Assembly: GCA_025358435.1 (NCBI GenBank)
Contig: JANYJQ010000145.1
Coordinates: 1 to 34,475 of the forward strand
DNA from: Holophagaceae bacterium
GTDB taxonomy: Bacteria > Acidobacteriota > Holophagae > Holophagales > Holophagaceae
Direction of reading: 5' to 3'
DNA: 34,475 bases
The notes beneath the pieces were generated by a model. That model saw only the letters and a list, made by a program, of their open reading frames with translations, made no database searches and had not been told where the DNA came from. Shown in pieces: positions 14,562 to 22,869 of the stretch. The first letter of the stretch is position 1, and each line of letters begins with the position of its first letter. The position numbers were made by a program, and so were the translations under genes.

Positions 14562-15503
14562 TTGATCCAAATTTTATTGAGCGCGGCGCCTTGGTGGGCT
14601 TGGCTAGGGTTCCATGTTTTCGTATTCGCGATGCTGGCGCTGGATCTGGGAGTGTTCAACCGGAAGGTACACGCGCCCAGCGTCCTGGAAGCCGCCGTGT
14701 GGAGCGCCACATGGATCACTCTGGCTCTGGTTTTCAATATCCTGATATTCAAGACGCAAGGGCCGCAGCATGGCCTGGAATGGCTCACGGCCTACCTGCT
14801 GGAAAAGTCCCTCAGTGTGGACAATCTCTTCGTCTTCGTTCTCCTCTTCGCCAGTTTCCGTGTGGAACTGAGGCATCAGCACAAGGTGCTTTTCTGGGGT
14901 GTGCTTGGCGCTCTGGTGATGCGAGCGGGCATGATCCTGGCGGGAACGGCGCTGTTGATCAAGTTCGCATGGATGGTCTATGTCTTTGGCGGTTTCCTGG
15001 TGTTTACCGGGATGAAGATGCTGCTCTTCGAAAAGGCCGAGCGGGATCCTTCCCTGCACCCGGCGGTGCGGTTGTTCAAGAGGTTGATTCCCTTTGATGA
15101 CAAAGGCGGGTTTGAACATTTCTTCACTTTCAGCAATGGCCACCGCTATGCCACGCCCATGCTACTGGTGCTCTTGAGCGTTGAGATCACCGACGTTATT
15201 TTCGCCGTGGATTCCATCCCCGCGGTCTTGGCCGTCACGCGCGATCCATTCGTTGTCTATACCTCCAACATTTTTGCCATCCTTGGGCTCCGGAGCCTTT
15301 ATTTCCTTCTGGCGAAGATGATGGACCGGTTCCACCGGCTCGAAATGGGCCTCGCCGTGATCCTGGTGTTTGTGGGCGTCAAGATGTGCATAGCGGAGTG
15401 GTTGAAAATTCCCACCGTGGTTTCACTTCTGGTCATCATCACGGTGTTGATCGCAAGTGTGGCGATAAGCCTGGCTTGGCCCGCGATATCGGAGGAGGAG
15501 TGA
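14562..15503 (+). CDS. TerC-family integral membrane protein
   Basis: A 313-residue TerC/Alx family protein with about eight or nine transmembrane segments. Signature parts: FAMLALDLGVFNRK in the first helix pair, EKSLSVDNLFVFVLLFASF, the LFWGVLGALVMRAGMI stretch, and LSVEITDVIFAVDSIPAVLAVTRDPFVVYTSNIFAILGLRSLYFLL, the most conserved TerC block with its membrane acidic residues. Family members in other bacteria take part in Mn2+ export and in tellurite resistance. The start is TTG 14562: AGGGAGG at 14551-14557 sits 4 bases before it. The upstream region is now mostly the MITE-like element. The stop overlaps the ATG of ribF by one base (TGATG). Confidence 0.92.
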   Translation: MIQILLSAAPWWAWLGFHVFVFAMLALDLGVFNRKVHAPSVLEAAVWSATWITLALVFNILIFKTQGPQHGLEWLTAYLLEKSLSVDNLFVFVLLFASFRVELRHQHKVLFWGVLGALVMRAGMILAGTALLIKFAWMVYVFGGFLVFTGMKMLLFEKAERDPSLHPAVRLFKRLIPFDDKGGFEHFFTFSNGHRYATPMLLVLLSVEITDVIFAVDSIPAVLAVTRDPFVVYTSNIFAILGLRSLYFLLAKMMDRFHRLEMGLAVILVFVGVKMCIAEWLKIPTVVSLLVIITVLIASVAISLAWPAISEEE

Positions 15504-16441
15504 TGCAGGTGTGGCACCATAAGCTGGAAGCCGCGCCGGCGTCAGGCCCGTATGTCGTAACGCTCGGGAATTTCGATGGTGTCCATCGCGGCCATCGCGA
15601 GTTGCTCGAATTCGCCGCGTCGCGGGCGAGAGAACAAAAGCTGCCGTCCGCGGTGGTCACCTTCGATCCCCACCCCACAATTGTCGTGGCACCGGAACGC
15701 AAACCACTGCTGCTTATGACTCTGGCGCAGCGTCTCGCGGAGTTCGAAGCCGCAGGCATGGATTTGGCTTGGGTGATCCCCTTTTCCAGAGCCTTCTCGG
15801 AGTTGAGTCCTAGCGCCTTCCTTCACCAATTGAAGCGCACTCTTTCACCAGTGGAACTTCATGTGGGACGGGCCTTCGGGTTCGGGCGGAACCGAGCGGG
15901 GGATTTCCATACCCTGGAGACCTGGGGCAAGCAGGTTCATTGCGTGGTCTTTACGCACGCCCTCAAAGCGCCGGATGGCGGGCATCTATCCAGCACGCGC
16001 ATCCGCCATGCATTGGATGCCGGTGATGTGGACCATGCTGCGGAGCTTCTTGGGCATCCCTATGCCCTGACGGGTATTGTCGTGGAAGGCGAGCGGCGCG
16101 GGCGCCATCTGGGCTTTCCCACGGCGAACCTTCATTGGGAACAGGAACAGCTGCCGGGCCATGGCGTCTATGTGACTGAAGTGCACAGCCGATATTGGGA
16201 TGCACCCCGCCTGGGACTGACGAACATCGGCGAGAAACCAACCTTTTCAGGGCGGGCCTTATCGGTGGAAACGTTCCTACCCGGCTTCGAGGGGGATCTG
16301 TATGGTGCTTCATTGGAGCTGCGCTTCCTGCGCCGTATCCGCGGCGAGCGGCGGTTCGGGGACATCGAAGCTCTCCGTACCCAAATTGCCTCCGATGTGG
16401 CGGAAGGCCAGGCTTGGTGGGATAATCAAGGGTTACGTTGA
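15503..16441 (+). CDS. ribF: Bifunctional riboflavin kinase / FAD synthetase
   Basis: A 312-residue enzyme making FMN from riboflavin and FAD from FMN. The N-terminal adenylyltransferase domain shows VTLGNFDGVHRGHREL (nucleotide-binding), VTFDPHP and LSSTRIRHALDAGDVDHAAELLGHPY; the C-terminal kinase domain shows GRHLGFPTANL and GVYVTEVHS, then the family-typical LSVETFLPGFEGDLYG and LELRFLRRIRGERRF. Length matches RibF. ATG 15503 overlaps the terC stop and has a very strong GGAGGAGGAG site, so translation is coupled to terC; a longer in-frame start at 15386 lies inside terC and is rejected. Confidence 0.96.
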   Translation: MQVWHHKLEAAPASGPYVVTLGNFDGVHRGHRELLEFAASRAREQKLPSAVVTFDPHPTIVVAPERKPLLLMTLAQRLAEFEAAGMDLAWVIPFSRAFSELSPSAFLHQLKRTLSPVELHVGRAFGFGRNRAGDFHTLETWGKQVHCVVFTHALKAPDGGHLSSTRIRHALDAGDVDHAAELLGHPYALTGIVVEGERRGRHLGFPTANLHWEQEQLPGHGVYVTEVHSRYWDAPRLGLTNIGEKPTFSGRALSVETFLPGFEGDLYGASLELRFLRRIRGERRFGDIEALRTQIASDVAEGQAWWDNQGLR

Positions 16442-16471
16442 ATTCACTTCACTTCATCAAGGAGTTTCAGA

Positions 16472-17005
16472 ATGTCTTTGAAATCACTCTGCGTCGCAGC
16501 CGCTGGCGCTGCCGCCATACTTTCCGGAACGAATCTTTTCGCCGATACCAAGCAGTCCACCACTGCCCCCAAGCCGGCAGAAAAAACCGCGGTCAAGCCG
16601 GCCGCTGCGCCGAATGCCGCGAAGGTCGAAGCCATCAAGAAAATGCTGGCCGCCTCCGGTGCCGTGGATGCCAATGTGGATGCCGCCCGCAAGTCCATCA
16701 AGGCGATGATGAAGAACAGCTCCAACATCAATCCGAAATTTTGGGAAGAGCTTACGAAGAACGTCAACCATGCCGCGTTTGAGCAGATGTTGGTGGTAGT
16801 CAATGATAGAAATTACAGCTTAGAGGAAATCAAGGACCTCACGAAATTCTACGAGTCCCCTGTCGGGAAGACCTTCCGCGAGAAGAATGGGAAAGTGCTG
16901 GCCGAATCAGGACAAATCATGAAGGTATACATGGAGAGCAACTCCAAGGAACTGATGAAAAAGTACGGCCAGCCTGCTTCGAAGACAGATCCGAAAAATA
17001 ACTGA
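16472..17005 (+). CDS. Secreted DUF2059 protein
   Basis: A 177-residue exported protein. A signal peptide covers about residues 1-24 (MSLKSLCVAAAGAAAILSGTNLFA), followed by an Ala/Lys/Pro-rich linker, then the DUF2059 domain: repeated helices with the typical block YSLEEIKDLTKFYESPVGKTFREKNGKVLAES. Function of the family is unknown; it is periplasmic by signal. AAGGAG lies 8 bases before ATG 16472. It ends one base from the convergent MidA-like gene, and no terminator is visible between them. Confidence 0.88.
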   Translation: MSLKSLCVAAAGAAAILSGTNLFADTKQSTTAPKPAEKTAVKPAAAPNAAKVEAIKKMLAASGAVDANVDAARKSIKAMMKNSSNINPKFWEELTKNVNHAAFEQMLVVVNDRNYSLEEIKDLTKFYESPVGKTFREKNGKVLAESGQIMKVYMESNSKELMKKYGQPASKTDPKNN

Positions 17006-17006
17006 G

Positions 17007-18071
17007 TCAACACGAATCCCAACGCCATCCTTCAAGCACGCGAAACCGTTCGCCCATCATGCTTGGCATGGTGAGCTGCAGCAGGTTCTCCATGCGTTTG
17101 ATGCGAATAGCAGTTTCCAGGGCCTGCCATTGGGCTTCCCATTCCGTGAGCGGCGCGTGGGCGCGGATCCAGCGGCTTAGTGATTCGTGGGCGACCTCCA
17201 CCAACCCCGTGTCTTCAAGAATCGTCGAAAGCCGTGTGAAGTCCACATCTGCGGTGAGATCGCATTGGCCCACTTCCTCCCACCACTTGCCATCCACCGT
17301 ATGGCCCTTGTAACGGCGAAGATCTGCGCCCTTTGCCAGCAGGCGGGGCGCCAGATCGCCGTAGTCGATAGTTATGAAAAGACCCGCCCGCAGGGCATTC
17401 GCAAGGGTCGAAGCGACCATGGGAAGGGACTCGCACCACACGCTTCCATCGCCCGATTCAATTGAGCCATTTTGGGATTCGAACCACGCCGCGCTCATGG
17501 GTTCATGATGGGCCTGCCACTCTGGGCCTGTCTCCGTGAGCATTTCCCGGACCCATTGTTGGCCATCCCAGCGCCAAGGCTGCGCAGGAAGGGCATCGAA
17601 CAATTCGTTGCTGAGGACCGCCCCGAGGAAGGGTTCGAGGCATTCGCATTCACGCATGAACCAGGCGCGGCCTGTGGCAAGAAAGGGCGCCAGTGCCTCT
17701 TCTGCCGCTGTCCGGGCCGCCTTATTGTCATCGAGGTGGATGTATCGCAGCGAAGCAGCGAAGGGTCCGGCTGCCGCGTTGAGAATATCCCTGCCCAGCC
17801 ACCCTCGGCCCGCGCCAGCCTCCAATATGGTGAATTCAGCAGGCCGTCCCAATCGTTCCCAGGCCTGTTTCAACCGCAGCGCCAGTGCCTGCCCCAGCAA
17901 GGGACCAAGGTCGAGCGCGGTGTAGTAGTCCTTGCCTTCAAACCCCCAGGGTCCGACCGCACGGCGGTAGTACCCATGCTGCGGATGGTAGAGCGCCAGA
18001 GCCATCACATCGGCCGCGGGAAGGGGTCCCGCGGCGAGCAGGGTGTCCAGTTCAATGTTCAACGGGTTCAA
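17007..18071 (-). CDS. MidA/NDUFAF7-like SAM-dependent methyltransferase
   Basis: A 354-residue protein of the MidA (DUF185) family. Human NDUFAF7 methylates an arginine of complex I; the bacterial role is less clear. Seen: ALYHPQHGYY, GKDYYTALDLGPLLGQALALRL (family signature), the SAM-binding glycine motif EAGAGRGWLGRDIL, AVLSNELFDALPAQPW, ITIDYGDLAPRL and the tail LQLTMPSMMGERFRVLEG. TTG 18071 overlaps the stop of the RND gene by 4 bases (TTGA) with AAGG upstream; TTG 18062 is an alternative. The long frame to 18239 overlaps the RND gene and is rejected. Last gene of the dnaJ-hspR operon by layout. Confidence 0.9.
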   Translation of the reverse strand: MNPLNIELDTLLAAGPLPAADVMALALYHPQHGYYRRAVGPWGFEGKDYYTALDLGPLLGQALALRLKQAWERLGRPAEFTILEAGAGRGWLGRDILNAAAGPFAASLRYIHLDDNKAARTAAEEALAPFLATGRAWFMRECECLEPFLGAVLSNELFDALPAQPWRWDGQQWVREMLTETGPEWQAHHEPMSAAWFESQNGSIESGDGSVWCESLPMVASTLANALRAGLFITIDYGDLAPRLLAKGADLRRYKGHTVDGKWWEEVGQCDLTADVDFTRLSTILEDTGLVEVAHESLSRWIRAHAPLTEWEAQWQALETAIRIKRMENLLQLTMPSMMGERFRVLEGWRWDSC

Positions 18072-20629
18072 CCTTTTTCCTTTTGCAAGGGCCATTTCTC
18101 CAGCAGCCAGGGCAGCACCCACTGGGTGATGAGCAGGGCAAGCGCCACACCCCCGACGCAGGCGATGCCTAGGCTCCGGAGGCCACGGTAGCTGCTGAAA
18201 ATAAGACCGCCGAATCCCGCCAATGTTGTACCTGCGCAAACAGCGTTGACCCGCGCCACTTTAGCTGCGGCGTGAGGTTCCATGCGGGCGCGGTGCAGCA
18301 GGTTCAAGGCAGTGTCCACGCTTACCCCCAGCGCGATGGGGATGGCCATGAGCGATAGGAAGCTGAAGGGCTCGTTGGTCCAGGCAAGCATGCCGAGCAG
18401 ACCTATCTGGCCGGAGGCGATGGGAACCAGGGCCAGCACCACGAAGCGCAGGCGGCGACCGAAAAAGGCGACGATGAGAAGGACCAGTGTGAGGGCCACG
18501 AACACGGAATCACGGGTGGCTTGCCGCGCCACATCCTTGATGGCGGAAAAGAGAGGGCGTGTTCCCACCAAACGCGCTCCATCGGACTCGAGCAATGGCG
18601 TGAGCCTGAGCTGGGCTTCTTCGGGCAAACGGATGGGAATGGTGACAGTGGGCGTTTCGGGAATGGCAGCCTTGGACTTCAGCGCTCCGGCCAATGTCCA
18701 GCGCTGGGCAAGCACCGTCTTTTGAGTGGGTGGAAATAGTTGTTGCAGCGATGCGGGCACGGCGAGCGGATCTTCAAGGCTCCGGCTGAGGGCGGCCAAA
18801 GGGTGTTCCAGGGCCGTGGGATCAAGGCCTGCGGCGGAGGCAGCATCCAGTGTGCGGCGGCGCCAGGTATCAGAAGCCAGTACAAGCCGCAATTCTGGGC
18901 TGGTCTGCTCCCAGGCCGGCAGCGGCATGCCTTCGTTCAGCAACCTCTCGGCGGCACGATTCCATCGGCCGGGTAGCTGAGCTGCATCATCCAAGGTGAA
19001 CTGCAATGCAAGGGGCTGAAGACTGGACCCCAATACTTTTCCAAGCTTTTCCTGAAGCTCGAGGGCAGGGTTGCCGCCAATGCGGAAACGGCGCAGATCG
19101 TCTTCCCAGTGCAAGCGATAGGTTCCAAGCAGTGCGATGACCAGTAGACCCATGGCCAGCATGGGTTTCCAGGAAGCAAGGTGGCTTTGCGGGACTGGTT
19201 GATCTGGCACTGGCGCGAAGGCTCCACGACCTTTGTCCAGGGCCAGAAGGAGTGGCGGCAACAGAAGAAAACTAGCGAGGAGACAAGCCAGAAGACCAAG
19301 TCCCGCAGTGATGCCCAGATCCCTGAATCCAGGGAATGGCGCCACGATGGCGGAAAGGAAGGCCAGTGAAGTAGCTAGGCAACCCATCACCACACCGGGT
19401 CCGGTGCCCAGCATGGCTGCCCGCAGGGCGACCGGTTTGGTCCGCCCTGAACGGCGCTCGTCGCGGTAACGGCTGTAGAGCAGGATGCCGACATCATCGC
19501 CTATGCCCAGCAGCACCGCGCCAAAGCCGGCGCTCATCATGTTCAATTCGCCCAAGGACCAGCCCACCAGACCCAGGGCCCACACCATGCCGACCAGCAG
19601 CGGGCCCACCACGAACCCAAACCCCGAGAGTGTCCGGAAACCAATCCAATAGACGAGTCCGATGAGTATGAAACTGAGGGAAAGGCTGACCAGAATTTCC
19701 TTGGTGAGCCGTTGGGATTCCCAGAATGCCACTGCATGGGCACCGGTGATCTGCAGGGGAAACGCACGATCGCCATGAGCCGAGAGCGCGCCCTCGATAT
19801 CTTTCAGCGTCGCCCGAGCCGGCAGTTCGCCTGTGCCGCCCTCGCCCAGCCAGCGGATGATGCGAGCAGTAGCCTTGGCATCGGCGCTTGGGAAATCCAC
19901 CACCAAGGGCACAAGGACATAGCGGTCATCCTTGGTTTCGAGATACCCGGTCTTCATTCGAAGCGGAAAATTCTTTCCAGCAGAGGTGGCGCGGAGCAGT
20001 GCCTCCTGGTCGCTTGGAATGAGATCCCTCAGGTTCAGGGGGTCGAGTTGCGCGAAACGAGCCTGAATCGGGTTGGGGGATGCCAGTGCTTTGGCGGTGG
20101 CTGTCAAACGCCGATGCACTTCGGCGGAATCCAGGAGAGGCGCCAGGCGGTCGCCGAGGAGCGCGGGCGCCAGGGCATAGAGCTGTTCAGTGATGAGCCG
20201 ACCCACGGCCGCATCTCCATCCACGAGGCTTCCAGCGGCCAGTAGCGGTGGCCAGAGCGAAACACCTTGAGGGCCTGGAACCGGCTGCGGGCTGGAGAGG
20301 CGCCCTTCGCCGCTAAGTCCATTGAGAGGCAGCGTGCCGCGATCAAGCAGGCGGCCCACCATATTTTCCGCCCACTCTCCGCGCGACTCGATCGTCGCGG
20401 CATCGCCTTCGGCCACCAGCCACAATAATTCCTGCTGGCCCACTCCAGCTTCAAGGCTGGCGCGCACTACCGGGTGATCGGTGGGCAGCAAGCTCATGAG
20501 ATCCAGCCGCCGCTCTACGCGCAGCACGCCCCAACCCAAAAAGGCGGTGAGCAGGGCAGCGGAGGCCACGATGCGCCTGGGATATCGAAGATGGAGCCGC
20601 AGCAGGGCGCGCAGCAGCCGGTTCAGCAT
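18068..20629 (-). CDS. RND/MMPL-superfamily membrane exporter (HpnN-like)
   Basis: An 853-residue membrane protein with the two-fold architecture of the RND/MMPL family: one N-terminal helix (about 15-35), a periplasmic loop of about 250 residues, six helices, a second large loop and six more helices. Key motifs: LLGIGDDVGILLYSRYRDE in the first half and LGVSVDTALNLLHRARMEPH in the second half, both at the expected TM4 site. Such proteins carry lipids, including hopanoids (HpnN); the substrate here is not shown by sequence. TGAGGA lies 6 bases before ATG 20629. It follows the DnaC-like gene by 16 bp and overlaps the methyltransferase gene by 4 bp. Confidence 0.9.
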   Translation of the reverse strand: MLNRLLRALLRLHLRYPRRIVASAALLTAFLGWGVLRVERRLDLMSLLPTDHPVVRASLEAGVGQQELLWLVAEGDAATIESRGEWAENMVGRLLDRGTLPLNGLSGEGRLSSPQPVPGPQGVSLWPPLLAAGSLVDGDAAVGRLITEQLYALAPALLGDRLAPLLDSAEVHRRLTATAKALASPNPIQARFAQLDPLNLRDLIPSDQEALLRATSAGKNFPLRMKTGYLETKDDRYVLVPLVVDFPSADAKATARIIRWLGEGGTGELPARATLKDIEGALSAHGDRAFPLQITGAHAVAFWESQRLTKEILVSLSLSFILIGLVYWIGFRTLSGFGFVVGPLLVGMVWALGLVGWSLGELNMMSAGFGAVLLGIGDDVGILLYSRYRDERRSGRTKPVALRAAMLGTGPGVVMGCLATSLAFLSAIVAPFPGFRDLGITAGLGLLACLLASFLLLPPLLLALDKGRGAFAPVPDQPVPQSHLASWKPMLAMGLLVIALLGTYRLHWEDDLRRFRIGGNPALELQEKLGKVLGSSLQPLALQFTLDDAAQLPGRWNRAAERLLNEGMPLPAWEQTSPELRLVLASDTWRRRTLDAASAAGLDPTALEHPLAALSRSLEDPLAVPASLQQLFPPTQKTVLAQRWTLAGALKSKAAIPETPTVTIPIRLPEEAQLRLTPLLESDGARLVGTRPLFSAIKDVARQATRDSVFVALTLVLLIVAFFGRRLRFVVLALVPIASGQIGLLGMLAWTNEPFSFLSLMAIPIALGVSVDTALNLLHRARMEPHAAAKVARVNAVCAGTTLAGFGGLIFSSYRGLRSLGIACVGGVALALLITQWVLPWLLEKWPLQKEKG

Positions 20630-20645
20630 TGAATCCTCACACGTT

Positions 20646-21554
20646 TCACAGATGACTCAACAGGCGATCCAGAGTGGGCTTAAGCAATACTCGATGGCTT
20701 TGGCCCAGGCGCCGGAGCAAACTCGGATCATTGAGACGCCCCAGCGCATAGCCTTCATCATTCTCCAGGCTCTCGGCCCAGCGTGAAGCGGTGATCAGCG
20801 TGGGCCTCAGGGCCGCGTACCGGAAATCCAGCAGCTGGGCCAAGGCCCGGGCCACCCGGATGTCTGTGTCAAGCCGATCCAGATCATCCAGCACCAGGCA
20901 GGGTGCGTCCTGCAAGGGGGCCATGCGATCCCGTTCGGATTGGAAGCCTTGATTCTGGAAGCTGCGCACATCGTAGTAGGTGTCTTTCAACTCCTGGCTG
21001 AAAGTCCGGACCGATACAAAGAGTCCTGGCTTTCCTGTGCGTGCGCACCATGCGCGCAGCGCCGCGGCAACCAGTGTGGATCTGCCACTGCCGCTGGGGC
21101 CATCAATCCACCAGAGATCTGTATTGGTGCGATCTTTTTGAGCCCAAGCCTGGAAAGGCTGGAAGCCCGACGGCTCTTGGGCGGGCCTTATGGTTTTCCA
21201 AGTGGTTTCACCTGGTTTCTCACCGCTCTGCGGAATCAGTGCCCCGCACTTGTGGACGATGTGGTCCAGCTTGGATGAGATATCGGACCCAAGCGATTCC
21301 CGGCCGGCAGGGTGGTCCAGGAGTTCCAGGGCCTTGCCCAGGTTCAAAAGCACAGACTGGCGGGGATGCCGGTCCTTCCACCACTCCCAAAAATTTTCAA
21401 AGGTGGATTCGGTGTAGCGTTCGGGGATTCCCAGCTCGCTTCCTGGAGATATCGCGGCATCCGTGCAGCCGCAGGCCACTGCAGGCTTCATGGGATCGGA
21501 ATCCAAAATGAAGCCTTTGCCGCCGCACTTCGGGCAAGCGGGATCCGGCTTCAA
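20646..21554 (-). CDS. DnaC/DnaI-like AAA+ ATPase with N-terminal zinc ribbon
   Basis: A 302-residue protein. Four cysteines near the N-terminus (CPKC at 7-10; CGC at 28-30) look like a small zinc ribbon, as in helicase loaders. The AAA+ core has Walker A GPSGSGRST (152-160), Walker B CLVLDDLDR (219-227) and an RYAALRPTLITASRWAESLE sensor-like block near 245-265. A role as DnaB-helicase loader is likely by similarity to DnaC/DnaI, but the spacing (150 residues before Walker A) is longer than in DnaC. The TTG start overlaps the sigma-factor stop (TTGA). It lies between a sigma factor and an exporter in the chaperone operon, an unusual place for a loader. Confidence 0.82.
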   Translation of the reverse strand: MKPDPACPKCGGKGFILDSDPMKPAVACGCTDAAISPGSELGIPERYTESTFENFWEWWKDRHPRQSVLLNLGKALELLDHPAGRESLGSDISSKLDHIVHKCGALIPQSGEKPGETTWKTIRPAQEPSGFQPFQAWAQKDRTNTDLWWIDGPSGSGRSTLVAAALRAWCARTGKPGLFVSVRTFSQELKDTYYDVRSFQNQGFQSERDRMAPLQDAPCLVLDDLDRLDTDIRVARALAQLLDFRYAALRPTLITASRWAESLENDEGYALGRLNDPSLLRRLGQSHRVLLKPTLDRLLSHL

Positions 21555-22414
21555 GGCAGTTCTCCCCGCAGAAAATCGCCAAGCACTTCACGTCTGCGCT
21601 CACGAATTTTGTTGAAAGCCCGTTCCTCGATTTGGCGCACACGCTCCCTTGAGATGGGCGGCACAAAACTGCGGCCGATCTGCTCCAGCGTCATGGGCTC
21701 GTGGTTGTTGAGCCCGAAGTGCAGGCCCAGGATGCGCCGCTCTTTTTCAGAAAGGCTGTCCAGGCACTTTTGGAGTTGCGAAAGAAAAGCCTCGTGATCC
21801 AGGGACCGCATGGCGCTGGGTTGCACTTCCTGCTCAAGGCTGTCGCCGACCGTTAGGTCCGTGTCACCCATTCCCTGTTCGGTGGAGATGGTGTTCGTGG
21901 TTTGCTGCAGCACCTGAAGGCGGGTCACTTCTTCGGGTGAGAAATGGCTGGCTTCAGCTATCTCCGCCACGGTCGGCTGGCGGCCGAGAGACTGGGCCAG
22001 CTTGCCGGTATGGCGATTGAGCTGCACCAAATGGCCGGCCACTTTTTGGGGCAAGCGGATTTTGGTGCCGTGCTCGGCCAGCGCATGGAAAATGGCCTGG
22101 CGCACCCACCACGACGCATAAGTCAGGAACTTGTTTTCGCGCAGAGGATCGAAGCGCTTTGCAGCTTCTATGAGGCCAAGATTGCCTTCGCTGATGAGAT
22201 CCAACAGATCCAGGCCCATGCCTTCGAATTTGCGAGCCTCTTTCACGACGAAGCGAAGATTGCCTTCCACCAGTTTTCGCAGGCCCTCAGCGTTGCGGTC
22301 GTCTTGCCACATGTGTCCGTAGAGCCGCTCCTCCAGGGCTGTCAGCAGTGGCAGGTGGCGGATCGAATCGAAATATTTGTCGAGCGCGCGCTCTTCGAGA
22401 TGCCGAATGGGCAC
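21551..22414 (-). CDS. Sigma-70 family RNA polymerase sigma factor (group 2 type)
   Basis: A 287-residue sigma factor with regions 1.2 (ALDKYFDSIRHLPLLTALEE), 2 (EGNLRFVVKEARKFEGMGLDLLDLISEGNLGLIEAAKRFDP, then TYASWWVRQAI), 3 (LGRQPTVAEIAEA) and 4.2 (MTLEQIGRSFVPPISRERVRQIEERAFNKIR). No region 1.1, so it is not the primary RpoD; the RpoH-specific box is not seen, so a group 2 alternative sigma (stationary or stress-type) is likeliest. GTG 22414 has AGGA 6 bases upstream; ATG 22447 without a ribosome site is the longer option (298 aa). It follows the HspR gene closely and overlaps the DnaC-like gene. Confidence 0.92.
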   Translation of the reverse strand: MPIRHLEERALDKYFDSIRHLPLLTALEERLYGHMWQDDRNAEGLRKLVEGNLRFVVKEARKFEGMGLDLLDLISEGNLGLIEAAKRFDPLRENKFLTYASWWVRQAIFHALAEHGTKIRLPQKVAGHLVQLNRHTGKLAQSLGRQPTVAEIAEASHFSPEEVTRLQVLQQTTNTISTEQGMGDTDLTVGDSLEQEVQPSAMRSLDHEAFLSQLQKCLDSLSEKERRILGLHFGLNNHEPMTLEQIGRSFVPPISRERVRQIEERAFNKIRERRREVLGDFLRGELP

Positions 22415-22476
22415 AGGGATTCCTGACGGGGTGATTCCAGCATACAAGAGGACCGTTGGAAATTTCGATCAGCGAT

Positions 22477-22869
22477 TCACCGCTTGACGAGTCCTTGGCG
22501 TGGCAACCTGACCAGCCCGGTGGATTTCGATGGAGCGCGGGACTCACCGGGATCAAGGCCGGCATCTCGCATGCGCTGCTTCATGGCTTCGATGGCGCCA
22601 CCCATTTCATCCTGCATCTGCTGCATCCGGCTTCGCAGATCCAGCACCACCTCCACGCCCGCGAGGTTAACGCCCAGGTCGCGGATCAGACTCAGGATGA
22701 ATTCAAGGCGCTCCAGGTTTTCATCGCTGTAGAGACGGGTCTTGCCCTCCGTGCGGCTAGGGCGCAGCAGTCCTTCGCGTTCATAGAGCCGAAGGGTTTG
22801 AGGATGGATGTTATAGCGCGCGGCCACCACGCCGATCATGTACACGCCTTGTTTCGGATCACGGCGCAT
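22477..22869 (-). CDS. hspR: HspR-like MerR-family heat-shock repressor
   Basis: A 130-residue MerR-type regulator. The helix-turn-helix and wing (VYMIGVVAARYNIHPQTLRLYEREGLLRPSRTEGKTRLYSDENLERLEFILSLIRDLGVNLAGVEVVLDLR) read like HspR, which represses the dnaK operon in Actinobacteria and others; a C-terminal coiled coil (RMQQMQDEMGGAIEAMKQRM) follows. ATG 22869 overlaps the dnaJ stop (TGATG) and has GGAG 6 bases upstream. No canonical HAIR operator (CTTGAGT-N7-ACTCAAG) was found near dnaJ or dnaK, so its binding site is unknown. Symbol given on sequence and chaperone context. Confidence 0.88.
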   Translation of the reverse strand: MRRDPKQGVYMIGVVAARYNIHPQTLRLYEREGLLRPSRTEGKTRLYSDENLERLEFILSLIRDLGVNLAGVEVVLDLRSRMQQMQDEMGGAIEAMKQRMRDAGLDPGESRAPSKSTGLVRLPRQGLVKR

